DNA of 64,000 nucleotides from Myxocyprinus asiaticus. Taxonomy: Eukaryota > Chordata > Actinopteri > Cypriniformes > Catostomidae. Position numbers and translations under genes: made by a program. Position 1 is the first letter of the stretch. Each line of letters opens with the position of its first letter. Below, in pieces: positions 32,696 to 44,990 of the stretch. The notes beneath the pieces were generated by a model. That model saw only the letters and a program-made list of their open reading frames with translations, was not told the DNA's origin and made no database searches. The stretch lies in contig NC_059351.1 in assembly GCF_019703515.2 (NCBI RefSeq), positions 20,080,001 to 20,144,000 of the forward strand, written 5' to 3'.

Positions 32696-35600
32696 TTTTC
32701 ATAAAATAAAATAAAATGTTTGCTATTCAGTCGGACAGATGACATGCATTGTAATACTGTGGAACCACAATCTGAGCCTGTCACAGAGACGAGAGAAGAT
32801 GGACTTCCAACAGAACAAATTAACACAACAACAGGTCGGACATCATAACTTACAATATGTTCTTCTTTGTGTTCAAATGTTCTGTCACAATCCATATTAT
32901 GACTGTCACTCTCATCACTGCAGATAAAGTCACATATACTGACCTCCAGGATGACCATGGTAAAGAGGACACCAGCACTAAACACAGGAAGAGTAAAAAG
33001 CACAAAAAACACAAAAGTAAAAAGAAGAAAAAGAAACATAAGGACGGAAAAGAGACTGAGTCTGACAGAGAGACTCAAGAAAGGTTTGACATGGTTCTTT
33101 GTACCTACAAAAAACTAATTATGTGTTACCATCACTTTGGAATCATGATAACTTCCATTTATCTTTCCATTATCAGTTATATGTACAAAAATATGCCCAT
33201 TGTTTGCTTAATGTTTGGGGATCGGCTTCAGAGCATACCAGTATAAGTAAATGGATTGTTGACCCAAAAATGTTTAAGACCTGTATGACTTTCTACCGTG
33301 GAACACATGGAGATGCTGTTAGGTAGGGTGTTAATCTCATCACTACTCACTTTCACTGCATCTTATTTCCATACAATGAAAGTCATGGTGACTGAGGCTT
33401 ACATTCTGTCCAACACGTCCTTTTTTGTTAGCTAGTCAAACAGGGATTTCATGTCAAAATTGTTACTAAAATACAGTAACATTCTTTAGTACACCTGGAG
33501 TCATTCATCTGCATTGACCAATTATTTTTATAATAATTGTTAAAATGTGGTTATTTATTAAGTGTATTATATTTACATGGTTATTTTCACTGTTGTTTTG
33601 TGTGGTCTTCAGTGGAAAGAAAAAGAAGAGAAAGAAAAAGAAAAAATCACGAGAGGCAGACAAAGCGAAAAGGTCTGGCTCATGTTCTGAAAGCTCTTCT
33701 GCATCTGGATCAGAATTTGAATCCCAATCTAAACCTTCCAGAGAAAATACTAAATCATCATCAGCAGGTACGGCTTCAAAGTCAGAGCTAAAGGAAACAT
33801 CTGGTTTTGATAAGTCTCAGGAGTTACCTGACATTATTTCCAAGATGGAAAATCATGTCCACAACAACATAGAAAATGAAAGGGCCAAGGACAAGAAACG
33901 AAGCTCCAGCAGGACATCTAAAAGAGAGGAGAACTGCAGAGGCAGACGAACCAGATCAAGATCACCCAAACGGAAATCTAAACACCGATCAAGATCCTGG
34001 TCTTCTAAACGACATCGGAAATCAAAGTCTAGATCCGGTTCTAGAAATAGTCCCAGAAAGAGGTCTAGTATGCATAGAGAGAGAAGTAGATCGAGGTCAA
34101 AGAGACGGAATAAACAATCCAGGTCTCGTTTTGTCAGAAGAGGCAGAAATTCAAGATCCAAGTCGCATTCCAGGCGGACTAGATCAAGGTCTGTTGTAAT
34201 CTTAAGGAAGAACCGAAGGTCTGCATCAAAATCTAGAGCCCACTCTCCACGATGTAGGAACCGTTCCAGGAGTAGGTCGCAAGGAAGAACAAAACATTCT
34301 AAATCAAGGTCCAAATCAAAATCTAGTTCTGTTTCAAAAGACAGGCAGAAGAAAACCGAAACTATTAATAATGATATTGTTCCAGCAAAGGACAATTGTT
34401 TAAGTTCTGGAATGCAACAAAATGTATCTCAAAAAACAACTGAGAATGGACAAAGTCCACAAGTGGCTGTAAACACAGAAGCCAGGCCACATGAGATTGT
34501 TGTGGATGGCTCAGATTCTGTTTTGAATGCAGTTGGCATCATTGGATCTTGGAGACCAGTCCCGTTTTCGAGTCAGTTTACTGAGAGCAACTCTTCCCAG
34601 AAGTGCATTACACTTGAGCTGCCTTTGGAGGAGATCAGTGTATCAGCAGAAATCTCAACATCCTCAACAGTTGAGCCAAAAGATTCTGAGTGTACCATCA
34701 ACCCTGAAAAGGAAGAAACTACCACAATTTCAACAACAGACACACAGACTTCAATAGAGAATAATTCAGTGTCACCATCAAAGTCTCCCAATCCACAAAG
34801 ATCCAAAAGAGCTGCAATATCTATATCAAAGTCTTCCTCGAAAAGGAGGAAATCCAGGTCATCTTCACGGAATAAGTCCAAATCTAGATCACCCTCACAA
34901 AGAAGAAGCGGCAAGTCCAAAATGCAGAACAAATGTTATAAATCAAGGTCCCCCAAAAGGAAAAGGTCTCGTTCACCAGGTAAAAGAAGAAGGTCTAAAA
35001 CTCCAGACAGAAGCAGGCGATCAAGATCCAGAAGAAGGTCTCGGTCACATTCAAGGAGGCAATCTCGATCAGGCTCACGTTGGAGAAGAGGTTTTGGAGG
35101 TCGATCACTAAATCAACGGGACCGATGGAAACGAGAACCCAGTCGCTCTCCGGTTCTCATTCTTCGTAAGAAAAGGTCGACATCCAAAACTCGCCGAAGC
35201 GCCAGCAAGACTCCTCCACGTCTTACGGAGCTTGGTACGACTAAACTTCAGAATTCTTTCCTAGGTTTTATTGTGCTTGCTTTTGAATATCTCATCTTAC
35301 TCCTTTCATGTTCACAGATAAGGAACAGTTGCTGGAGATAGCTAAAGCTAACGCCGCAGCTATGTGTGCCAAGGCCGGGGTGCCCATCCCAGAGAGCCTC
35401 AGGCCGAAAGCTACAGCCATGTCCCTATCCTTGGGGGTACCAGTGATGTCAAACATGACCATGAATGCTGCTTTGGCTAGTATGACTGCTGCTACGATGA
35501 CTGCTGCTTTGTCTAGTATGGGTGCCCTGGCGTCATTGCCACAATTTGCCCCTTTACCGACAATTGTCAACAAGCCACCCGCTTCAACCACACCTAATCT

Positions 35601-38600
35601 AGCCAGTATTGAGGAAGCCAAAAGGAGAGTAACCAAACAAGCTAACAGCTTCAGCATTCAAGAGCTAACTGAGGTGAGGCTTGTGCTTGTGGATTGACTT
35701 GCACTTTGGTTTACCTTGAGAGTTTCTCAATCTGCCTTGAATCAACTATTTATTCCATTACTCAGAGATGTAAGAAGATAGCTGAGAGTAAGGAAGAGAT
35801 GGCCATTGCAAAACCACACATGTCAGATGATGAAGACGATGAGAAGCCATTTGGAGGAACTTCTCTTAAGCAGAACAAGGGCATTGCCTTTAGTCTCAGT
35901 GTAAGTGTCTTACTTTTATTAGTGTTTGTTAAAGCAAGCATCACTGTTAAGGCTAGGGTATACTTTGTTTTTCTGCATGCCATTCTGACTTGCTTACAGT
36001 CGAACGCTCAGCCTTTCAAATTATACTCTTCTGACCGCAAGACCATACAGATACATTTGACACATACACACTACGACTGCCTTGTGATACTCTTTTAGTA
36101 GTCACCGGCAGGCCCATGTGCAGATGACACACACAGACAATGACTGTCTAGATGTGGCTCAGTGGCGTAACTAGAGGCAGTGAAAGGTGGGCAGCCAGCC
36201 GGGATAAAAGGAAGGCTAGCAATGGCCAACCGAAAGGGAAAGATTAAAACGACCGCCAGTCCGACAGGTCACTGGAAACAACCCCAATCCCCCCACCACG
36301 TCAGGTGCTTTGCACTGGGGCCTGTAAGATTCAAGTTATGCCTCTGACTGGGCTGCACACGGACAGTCTGTGCGTACTGTGCTGATGACAAAATTTGCAT
36401 CTCGTGTGCTGACGTAGTGGCACACAGAAAAGCACTTTATGCTTTGGTCTTTACTAAACAAAGCCTTAACCCTAAATTATTAAACTATAACACTTAACTC
36501 ATCCCACACCATTTGTGCTACGGCAAGATGCTGCACCTTCATAACTTTGAATGGTTGAAGATGCATACATAGATGTAGACATTTAGGATAATAATTAAGT
36601 TGCACTTGAGTTAACAAGTGGCATAATTGGCTACAACCATTTTGTCTGGGCAGACAATAGTATTTAAACCATTCACACAAAGATTTTTTCCCAAACCTTC
36701 TCCCATGTGCCCCCACCTCTTTCAGAGCACCTCAATAAAGCCAGCTGTCCGAACGGAAGCTGTCTTTGCTAAGGAGTTCCCAGTGTCCTCCGGCTCCCAG
36801 CACAGAAAGAAGGAGGCTGATGGTGTGTACGGGGAATGGGTGCCGGTCAAAAAGAAGACTGAAAAGCCATCGGCATCAGGTTCTGCCGAGACTGAAGAGT
36901 CCAGCAAGGACAATGACAGTGTCTTTCCTGAAGCGCCTTCTCAAGTATGTGTTCAATTATTGAAATACTCCAAATTAATCTCAATTGAGCTTTAACTTTT
37001 CAACTTGTTTAAGCTCATTTTTCTTGTGTTTCCAGCCGGTGGACATCACATTGGCTGTCAGCGAGAGAGCAGTAGCCCAGAAGAGGCTGGAGGAAAATCC
37101 TTTCGACATCAGTGCCATGTGTATGCTCAATCGGGCTCAGGAGCAAGTACGTTTAAAATAATTTTTTTGTGTTTGGATATTGGGTTTGTGCAGGCCTGCT
37201 TGGAATCTGCACGCATAGAAGTCATTGCATACCTGTCTTTTCCTCATCCAAAGCTATTGTATGGCTTCTGAAGACTTGAAACACATTTTAGTATGTTTAA
37301 ATTTATTGCTTTTGTGCCTTGGTTTGAAACTTGCTGAATGAATAGTTTTATCACTCATGTCTGGTGATTGACTTTTACAGGTGGATGCCTGGGCCCAGTC
37401 TAACACAATTCCTGGCTTCTTCACTGGTTCAACAGGTGCCCAAGTGCTCTCATCTGATGAGCTGTCTAACAGCGGCCCACAGGCTTGGATTAAGAAGGTA
37501 AAGCCATGAGTTGGCGCGACTACTCTGAAAATGATGTTGGACGTGTATTGTGGTTGGGGGTTTGTGTTTTGCATCAAATGCATGTATTAAAACAACAAAG
37601 ATTCCAAGAATCAAAGAGCAGACACCCTTTCCTCTTGCAAATTGTTGTAGTACAGTCAGATCACACAAAATAAATTGATTTGTTCCTCTTTTCTCTTTTC
37701 TTTTTTACATATTATTGAGGTAAATGTAGATTTACACTGTGCTGTTTTTTTTTTTTTTTCTCTCTAAAGGGATAGTTCACACAAATTAAAAGTCTGTAAT
37801 TATTTACTCACCCTCATGGAACTCAAAAGTAGATGTGAGGCTGTGTGGAACAAAAGGCTTAGTCACTATTTACTTTAACTATTGAAAACGTATGTAACAC
37901 ATTCGCATATTGCCCACAGAGGGCAATATATATCCTGAAATAACACCATCTTGCTCCTGAATGTGTAAATACCCATCGCCCCCCTCTCTCAATACATATA
38001 ACATCTCATATAGGATATAACAATTGTCATCTGTGATTACTTTGCCAATTGGTGTACCCAGAGTTGTTTATCAGATGACAGTCATGACAATGACAGTCCG
38101 TGCTGGCCAAGTTTATGTAATAAGTATTGTTCTTTAAGTGAGGATGACCTTAAGGTATCCAGGAAAACCTTCTTGCCAAAAGTCATCTCAGACCTCTGTG
38201 TTTTCTGACGTCATATGACATCTGTTAGTTGGCTTACAGAAAAGGCTTCTTGTCTTTCCATTTTAAGTGCAAATATTTTATACTGAAAATCTTATGAATG
38301 AATCGAGGCTCCTTGATTACAATTGCAGTCGCAGTTGAACAGGTACACCACTTGTGCATGGTCATGCAGATGTTTTATTTTTGAAATTCTGTTGTAGCAG
38401 ATGCAGGATGGGCTTCTCACCTCACTGTACTCTTCTTAAAAGTGTCTTGAGAGAGAGACATGGAAACAGAGAGAAGGGAGGAAGGAAGAGGATTTGAAGT
38501 AAGTCTGAATGACAGCCTGGAAACTGTCAGTGGGTTGAGGAAATGCATCGGATAGTTTGAATGAGCCATGTTCAAAACTGCCGATATATGCGCAACAGTG

Positions 38601-41600
38601 ACCTCACATTAAATAGCATTCCATATTAAAATACAGTTAGGGTAATATTACCTGGTAGAACAATTGTTTATTGTGAATGTTATTAGAACTAAATGTAATT
38701 ACTGATTGAACATTGGTGTCTTTTATCATTATTGCTGTTGTTGCAGATTTATAAAAACAAATAAACTAACTGAAGCCACGCAATAGTTAATTTTCCACGG
38801 CTAAGGGGGTAAGCACCCCTGAACCATGGTAAAATAACTCATTTATGACCTTTCGCAGCTTATGGCTCATTTAGCCTCCCTTTACTCGTTAAATGTACAC
38901 TTCTTTCAAACCTTCCAACCAAAAGTGTGTACATGTGTAATTCTAATGAGTCTTATTTTAGCCAAAATACATATTGTGCTAAAGGCTTTGGATGTTGAAC
39001 ACTGTGTAATGCAAACCTCGTCTTTAGATTCAGATTCGATAATCCAACGTTTTTCTATAGACTTGGGATCCCTTTGAGCTAAATAAATATTGGCGACAAA
39101 GTCCAAGGCTTTCACAAAACCAAAGACGGCACAACTTATTTATTCAGTGCAGTGTTTCCAAAATGGCCAACTTCACCTAGATACAACATACAGTATTTAA
39201 TTAATATGTCTTGTTGCTTTCCCAACAGCAATGATATTTAAAGATAATGTCTAAACATGAAATATGTTTGGAGCTCACCCCTCACTCAGGGGATGGGATC
39301 CAAATCATTCACATGATATAGAAAGTTGACTGATCAAGTAAGTCCCTATTTTCTGTCTCAAAATGACTTCCTGAGAGGAAGTATTGTGCACTCAGTCTTC
39401 CAAACGGCCTGGTGAATTTACTAACATACAATGACTGCTATCAAATCAATGTTTGTTTCCTTCGGGATCAGAGATAAATGGGATTTGGCATTCATTGCCA
39501 AGGTTCCAAACCTTAAATTGTTCTCTCTGCCCATGGTGGGAGCTGGTGGGGTTGATGGGGTTGGGACACGGATGGACGAGGGGTGGGGGCTCACAGTTTG
39601 ACCTGTGAACTCTCACCCCTCTGTATGGAAACTTGTTGCAGGGTCAGTCCTTGTAGCTGCCTTGTTGCCATGGTCACAGTCAGGCCCCTTCTATTCACGT
39701 CAGATGCTCAGCCGATGATGAGGGCCTAGGTACGTACGTCATCCAGCACCCTTCCTTCTATTCATGTGGATTTATGTGTGAACTGATTCATTTCTGCAGT
39801 GTCCTACTGTTTGATTCATCTGAACCAACTCAAACCCTGAGTTCTGTTCAGGACGGTATTGATGCCTGGCCTATTGAAGGCTTGCGCCTTAAATTACTGA
39901 TGTATTATCTAAAAGTATAGTCCTTTAGACTGCTTCAGGTGAGAATGCAAAAAAAAGGACTCTACATTTAAACTATTTCTATGTTATAACTAGGTCTTCC
40001 AATCGATTAAAATTGTTATCAAAATCAATACATGACGTGATGATTGATCAGTCAAAATAATTACTAATTTATCGCTTGGCAATGTACACATGCATCAGAT
40101 GGACTTCTTTGGCCATTGCATAGTGACTTGCTGTTTTACAATCTCAGCTTGTGTAAATGGAAACTCTTAGTGTCTTGAGTCATGAACACGGTGTCAAGTT
40201 TGATAAACGTGTCTCGAGACCACTTCGTTCTGTTCTATTCTCTTACGCTTCATGTAGCTGTTTTGAATGCAAGAATTCATTGTTTGGTCCACCTGCTCCC
40301 TGTAAGCTGAGGCTGAGCTGACTGCAAAATTCGTAAAACATGAAGGTGGTACTTTAAGCTTGAATTGTTCTGACTGTTGGAAAATTACTTATTAGGGAAT
40401 TCACATGCAGGTCAGAGGGCATGATAATTTGTGTTAATTTTTTAACAAAGAAAAAGTATAAATTAATCACACAAAATTCATGCGTGACATTGAAAGCCCT
40501 AGTTATAACATCTCAAACAGTAAGAAATTAAGAAGACTGCTAAGCTCTAAAATCTAGTAGATGGACATATGTTTTTACCTTAAATACAGCTCTATGCTCC
40601 GGTTTGAAGTGACCTGACAACTTCTGATGATGTCAGATGCAATGACGAACAAATCGCTCACTATCTCCCGTTTCTCTCCGTTTGCTTCTATTCCTCTCTT
40701 TCTCTTCCTGTATCTGTCCTGTTACAATCAGGACCAGTTCCTGCGAGCTGCACCAGTCTCAGGCGGGATGGGCGAGTTATTAATGAGGAAGATGGGATGG
40801 CGTTCAGGGGAGGGTTTGGGGAAGCACAGGGAAGGCACAGTAGATCCCATCATTATTGACTTTAAAACAGACCGCAAGGGTAAGAACGGTCCTCGCAGAA
40901 ATCACCGATTGATCTTTTTAATCACTGGGATTTTATCACAGATGTCCTGCTTTTTTGTCAATACAGGGCTTGTAGCAGAAGGTGAAAAGACCCTGAAATC
41001 TGGTAACATTGTCGTGATGAAGGATCTTCTAGGTGAGTCTTTGGACCGATCAACCCACATACCCTGCTTACATGATGCACCTAAGTAGGACATCCAACCA
41101 ACAACCTCTTTTGTTGGTCCTGAAACAGCATTCCTATCCAGCATGCATAGCCCTATCCATTCCACCAACACTCAGTCCTATTCCTAGCCCCTGCCCCAAA
41201 TCCTAGTCTAACTCTTGTTCTAACCTTGATTACTAAACCTAACACTCCTCACCCCTTAATTTAAACAGGATCCTAACACTTTTCCCTCTATTTCTAATCC
41301 CAGTCCCTAAATTTCTACCATAATCTTACCCCGAACCACTATTCCAGGGGTTCTGAACCCTGCTTCTGAAGGGTTTAGTACCAACCCTAATCGAACACCT
41401 GCCTGTAATTTTCAAGTAAACCTAAAGACCCTGATTAAAGCTAGAACTAAACTCTGCAGGATTGTGACAGTCTAGGAGCTGGGTTGAGAAGCCATGTGGA
41501 TATTCTTATTCATAACCTTAAAATCCTAACCTTCACTGTTACTCCTAACATCAACCCCCTACTTCCAACCCCAAATCCTAATCCCTGCCACCACCCCTTT

Positions 41601-42861
41601 TCCTTGTCCCAACCACAATCCGATGATGCCAGAGCTGTTTAGTTCAGAAACCAAACCCCAACCCAGCTCTAAGTCAAAGAGAAATTGGTTCACAAGAATG
41701 TTGTCCAATACCCTAGCCCTAAAATCTGTTGGCTTGATAGCAATTCACACCTCCCAATTAAGTGAATAAACTCTGTAATGTAAGCCACAGTTTATTCTGA
41801 CCCAGACTTACACATCTACAGGCAAGCATCCAGTATCTGCTTTAATGGAGATGTGTAACAAGAAGAAATGGTCACAACCAGAGTATGTGATGGTGCACCA
41901 CAGCGGACCCGACCACCGCAAGAACTTTCTTTTCAAGGTTGATGCTCAAATTCATCTTATTGTCTACACATTGAACTGTCATTGTTCTTTCAGGTGCTTT
42001 AAAACATACAGTCTTTGCTGTAAATGTAACTGAATTTTTCTGTTAAGAGATCATGTGTAAACAGGACTCTTTGTTGAAATTACAGTAAATCTGCTGAGGC
42101 AACTTTCCAGATTAAAGAGCTGTAACATTGGTCACACATGCTATCAATACAGAAATGTTCTGACAAAGATGTAACATTAGTGGAATTCATTGACTCAAAA
42201 TGTTTGCTGTCAAAGAGTTTGAAACAAGAGCACAAAGTCACAGGCCATGACCCAAAGTTGCTGGAACCCTGTTGTATTTGTTCAGATTTTCTGAAAAGCC
42301 AAACGTTCATTTTTTTACTTGTGCTATTGCGTTAGTCATATTTCCATTATGGTCACTCCTAACAAAATGTTTTTTAAATAATTTGGATTAGTAAATTTGT
42401 TAATCAGATACAAGTCAATGAAATTTTAGTGCATGACCCATATTGACTGTTTGCTTATATCTTCCGAACGGAAAGTCCAGTCAGCATGAAACTTGGTACT
42501 AATTGACAATTAGACATTCTAAGGATGGACACCAAATTCCACCAATTTCTGCCTATAGGTGGCACTCTAACTGGAAAAATTTTCAGAAATGCAAGCGATG
42601 GAGGAAGTTTATATTTAAATCCTTATACAACTGCTGCTTGTGGCTGTTTTTAATCTGATTTTATATCACTTTCAATACCTGTTTTTCTGTGACTTCACAT
42701 AGGTGGTCGTGAATGGATGTGATTACCAGCCTCAAACTGCCAGTCCTAATAAGAAACATGCCAAGGCAATGGCAGCCACAGTCGCCCTGCAGGCAATGGG
42801 AGAGGTTGCAGGCGACAACGTTCATACTGGACCCGTGTTTACTGTAGCCTCCAACATCTGA
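31516..42861 (+). CDS. son: SON DNA/RNA-binding protein, 13 coding exons
   Basis: SON is a nuclear-speckle protein that helps assemble spliceosomes and splice weak-site transcripts. Coding exons: 31516-31598, 32731-32834, 32924-33083, 33613-35234, 35318-35673, 35766-35900, 36726-36944, 37036-37146, 37381-37497, 40732-40879, 40967-41032, 41822-41937, 42703-42861. All introns have GT-AG borders and the phases fit, giving 3,396 nt, 1,131 residues plus TGA. Order: conserved N-terminus MATNIEQIF; Lys-rich stretch (about 88-135); RS-rich block 1 (about 222-362); acidic/Ser-Thr spacer; RS-rich block 2 (about 503-655); LLEIAKANAAAMCAKAGVPI motif; EFPVSSGSQHRKKEAD motif; G-patch (about 980-1025); dsRNA-binding domain (about 1041-1115). 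It lacks the long repeat region of mammalian SON and is about half its length. From knowledge of the family, identity is very secure. Confidence 0.96.
32731..32834 (+). CDS. son: son coding exon 2
   Basis: Acceptor GCTATTCAG, donor GTCGGA. Completes an AGT codon and encodes SRTDDMHCNTVEPQSEPVTE and further acidic residues; ends in phase 1. The GTCGGA donor is weak but the frame is open and required. Confidence 0.85.
32924..33083 (+). CDS. son: son coding exon 3 (Lys-rich)
   Basis: Acceptor CACTGCAG, donor GTTTGA (weak). Encodes DKVTYTDLQDDHGKEDTSTK followed by the KSKKHKKHKSKKKK-type basic stretch conserved in SON; ends in phase 2. Confidence 0.9.
33613..35234 (+). CDS. son: son coding exon 4 (two RS-rich blocks)
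   Basis: The largest exon (1,622 nt), acceptor GGTCTTCAG, donor GTACGA. Opens with GKKKKRKKKKKSREADKAK. RS-rich block 1 lies at about 33928-34350, an acidic Ser/Thr-rich spacer at about 34351-34770, and RS-rich block 2 at about 34771-35220. The motif ILRKNRRSASKSR in block 1 (about 34199-34237) recurs as ILRKKRSTSKTR in block 2 (about 35158-35193). Ends RLTEL in phase 1. Long minus-strand frames here only mirror Arg/Ser codons. Confidence 0.95.
35318..35673 (+). CDS. son: son coding exon 5
   Basis: Acceptor TTCACAG after a short 83-nt intron. Encodes DKEQLLEIAKANAAAMCAKA, highly conserved in SON, then a Met/Ala-rich insertion (MSNMTMNAALASMTAATMT region) longer than in mammals, then SIQELTE. 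Ends in phase 0 at GTGAGG. Confidence 0.95.
35766..35900 (+). CDS. son: son coding exon 6
   Basis: 45 codons beginning RCKKIAESKEEMAIAKPHMS, then an acidic DDEDDEKPFGG stretch; donor GTAAGT. Corresponds to the KCKQIAQSKED region of human SON. Confidence 0.93.
36160..36346. repeat. Small hAT-like inverted-repeat element in son intron 6
   Basis: Left end CAGTGGCGTAACTAGAGG; right end 'aagttatgcctctg' is its imperfect reverse complement. 187 bp, non-coding. Confidence 0.5.
36726..36944 (+). CDS. son: son coding exon 7
   Basis: 73 codons. Acceptor CTCTTTCAG, donor GTATGT. Contains KEFPVSSGSQHRKKEADGVY followed by GEWVPVKKK, almost identical to human SON, then an acidic Ser-rich stretch. Confidence 0.95.
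37036..37146 (+). CDS. son: son coding exon 8
   Basis: 37 codons, PVDITLAVSERAVAQKRLEE to MCMLNRAQEQ; donor GTACGT. Phase 0 on both sides. Confidence 0.95.
37381..37497 (+). CDS. son: son coding exon 9
   Basis: 39 codons, VDAWAQSNTIPGFFTGSTGA to GPQAWIKK; acceptor CTTTTACAG, donor GTAAAG. Matches the segment just before the G-patch in human SON. Confidence 0.95.
37498..40731 (+). other. son: son intron 9 (3.2 kb)
   Basis: The longest intron. 37768-37850 is the left end of an 'AGGGATAGTTCAC' inverted-repeat element. 39985-40085 resembles hAT-like 'cgattaaa...gatcag' fragments. 38450-38490 is purine-rich ('gagagagacatggaaacagagagaagggaggaagg'). No embedded gene seen. Confidence 0.5.
40732..40879 (+). 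CDS. son: son coding exon 10 (G-patch)
   Basis: Acceptor TTACAATCAG, donor GTAAGA. DQFLRAAPVSGGMGELLMRK then MGWRSGEGLGKHREG holds the glycine pattern of a G-patch, the module that activates DEAH-box helicases; it ends DFKTDRK. Phase 1 at the end. Confidence 0.95.
40967..41032 (+). CDS. son: son coding exon 11
   Basis: Short 66-nt exon: GLVAEGEKTLKSGNIVVMKD then LLG. Links the G-patch to the dsRNA-binding domain; phase 1 on both sides. Confidence 0.93.
41033..41821 (+). other. son: son intron 11 with C/T/A-rich, G-poor plus strand
   Basis: 41105-41345 and 41520-41620 contain many irregular 'cctaac', 'ctaacc' and 'aatccta' units and almost no G. The two blocks are separated by a fragment of a dispersed repeat ('ccaggggttctgaaccctgcttctg') at about 41345-41500. 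Confidence 0.6.
41822..41937 (+). CDS. son: son coding exon 12 (dsRBD start)
   Basis: GKHPVSALMEMCNKKKWSQP followed by EYVMVHHSGPDHRKNFLFK; acceptor ATCTACAG, donor GTTGAT. This is helix 1 and strands 1-2 of the dsRNA-binding domain. Confidence 0.95.
42703..42861 (+). CDS. son: son coding exon 13 (dsRBD end, stop)
   Basis: VVVNGCDYQPQTASPNKKHA then KAMAATVALQAMG, the KKxAKxxAA signature of the dsRNA-binding domain, and a short tail ending ASNI and TGA at 42859-42861. Confidence 0.95.
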   Translation: MVVNGCDYQPQTASPNKKHAKAMAATVALQAMGEVAGDNVHTGPVFTVASNI

Positions 42862-43429
42862 TCCCACTACAGAACACACTCTCATAGCTTAATATACAGT
42901 ATTGCATTGGTTAATGAATTTCCCATATTGTTTGTAAAAAAACAAATCCCCTTGATACAGCATATCTGCATTATGTATTTTTGTCTAATTTTCTTCAAAT
43001 ACATACGCCCTTGTTTCTGTAAACTGTGGTGGCCTTTTCATACCAGTTAAACAAGTTGAGATAAGCACGTACACTGTTAAGGAGAATACAGATTTGACCA
43101 GGTTTGGACTCCAAAGATGCAAAATATCTTTTGGATGTTTGATGCTTTTGACTGAACTACAAACTCCATTGTTTTAGACTATGTCAAGATTTTGTTTTTG
43201 TAAATGTTTTATGCATGCTTTTAATAATGGTGCATCAGAAAGAACTGACCATTTCGTCCTTACATTTTTGGGGGGTTTAAAGTTTTACCAGCCCAAGCCC
43301 ATTATAGAAGTCATCATTCTGTTATGGGCAAAGTACATGTTTTTATTTTATTTATTTTTTTAACAACAAAAGCAGACTGTTAGTCCCTGGAAAATTATAC
43401 TTTATTTTGATATTTCAATCTCCTCTTCT

Positions 43430-43435
43430 ATTAAA
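43430..43435 (+). terminator. son: Candidate son poly(A) signal (ATTAAA)
   Basis: ATTAAA about 570 nt after the stop codon, followed within 60 nt by T/GT-rich sequence. Plausible but unproven; other sites may be used. Confidence 0.35.
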
Positions 43436-44990
43436 CTACACCTAACCATAAGCTCATATGTATATTATTTTTCTGGTATAGGTTAGTCCTTGTAATTTTG
43501 TTTAGAATAAGACTGTGGAAATGTGCTTATTTCCAACATGTTGCATTGTTAAACAGTAATACAATTTACAGTGGCCTTCAGGTCAAACTGTTCAAAAAGT
43601 TATGTGTACATTGTGTAAAACATTCTATGACAGATTGATTTGACAATGAAAAGTTGTATGTGGATGTGGAAACGGCATTGATATCTTAGACTTTCCCATG
43701 TTCAAACTAATGACAATCTGCGAGTTCTTAATCTTGCAACTCATTTGTATAATTTACGCACATTGAAGACACATGACAACATAACATACAAATTTAATCT
43801 CATCAGGACAAAAAAATGACTAGACAATGCCATAGAGAGTGTTCATTTGGGCAAAAGTTGCTTTAGCATTAGTATTAAAACGTGTAATATCCACTTTTTG
43901 CATTGACAATGCAAATATACAACAATGGTTGTAACAGTCTTGGTAATATACGACAATTTGACAACAGATAAAAGAGTCAAACTGACTTTTTAACTAATTA
44001 CAAAAATGGATCCACATTTGTAAACTTCTAGACTTTCAAAAGCTTAGAGGCTCTGGACATTAAACCATATAAATAAATACAGGTTTGCACCATGTTCTTT
44101 CCTGTAAAATCTGCTAAACACAAAGATATTTAGAAGAACAACTCAACTCTGTTGGTCCTTGCAATGTAAGTGACCAGAACTCAGAAGGTCTAAAAAGTGC
44201 AAATGTACCTTCACTCCGTGTACCTTTAAGGCCAGTGCTGGAGGATTCTACAGTTAGAACTGCTTGGTTTTACGGTATAACAGTAGCAGTCACTGACACT
44301 TCATCATAATTGACAATATTCACGAGTGTTCTAAATTAAAGCAAGGGTGTGCAAAGGTAAATGCGACATTTCAAAATGAGAGTCCCTGGTGTGTTTCAGT
44401 CCAGAGTTATGCATAAAATCTTTATTTTTTTTCTGGTTATATTGGGATTTTGGTTGAATAATACATTGCATCTGGGATTTTCTTCATTTTAGACTCTTGT
44501 AGCATCAACTGGATGTCTGTGGCTGTCATATTAAGGAAAAACTAAGAAGCTTTTGAACATTCTTTAAATCGATTTTTAACATTATTGTCCAATTTTATTG
44601 GCCTTTTCCACCATTTATTAGTATCTGCAAAATCCACTATCAGTCACCCTCTATCAGGAATGCATCTTTCCCCATCCTTTACATTTGTCTGACTAGCCTA
44701 CAAGAAAAAAAAAAAAAAAAACTAGTGAATCTTCTTCTTCAGGTAAACTTTAAAAAAAAGTTTTTTAAATTAAATAAATGAAGATTTAAGATATGTTTGA
44801 TTTTCCAGTACTAAACAGTACTGTGTGCTGTAAGTAAACAATGTTTCACAGATAATACTAACAAGGTATTTAAAAATACATTTAGTTGAACTAACTTGCC
44901 TGTACTTTTTCATAGTTAACAGTATTGGCTGTTTTCTGCTCATGGAAATGTTTGAAAGATTTAACTCTTCATTGATATTCTTTTGACAGT
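43436..44990. other. No gene seen (between son 3' UTR and Ig-like locus)
   Basis: AT-rich. An A-run at 44706-44721. 44120-44200 has phrases of the inverted-repeat family ('caactctgttggtcc'). May include the rest of the son 3' UTR or the 3' UTR of the minus-strand locus. Confidence 0.4.

Noticed and set aside
33853..34395. 180-codon minus-strand frame rich in Asp and Leu opposite son exon 4
   Set aside because: Mirror image of Arg/Ser codons in the RS-rich block; no independent signal.
35292..35657. Ala-rich 121-codon minus-strand frame opposite son exon 5
   Set aside because: Shadow of the Ala/Met-rich coding sequence of son.
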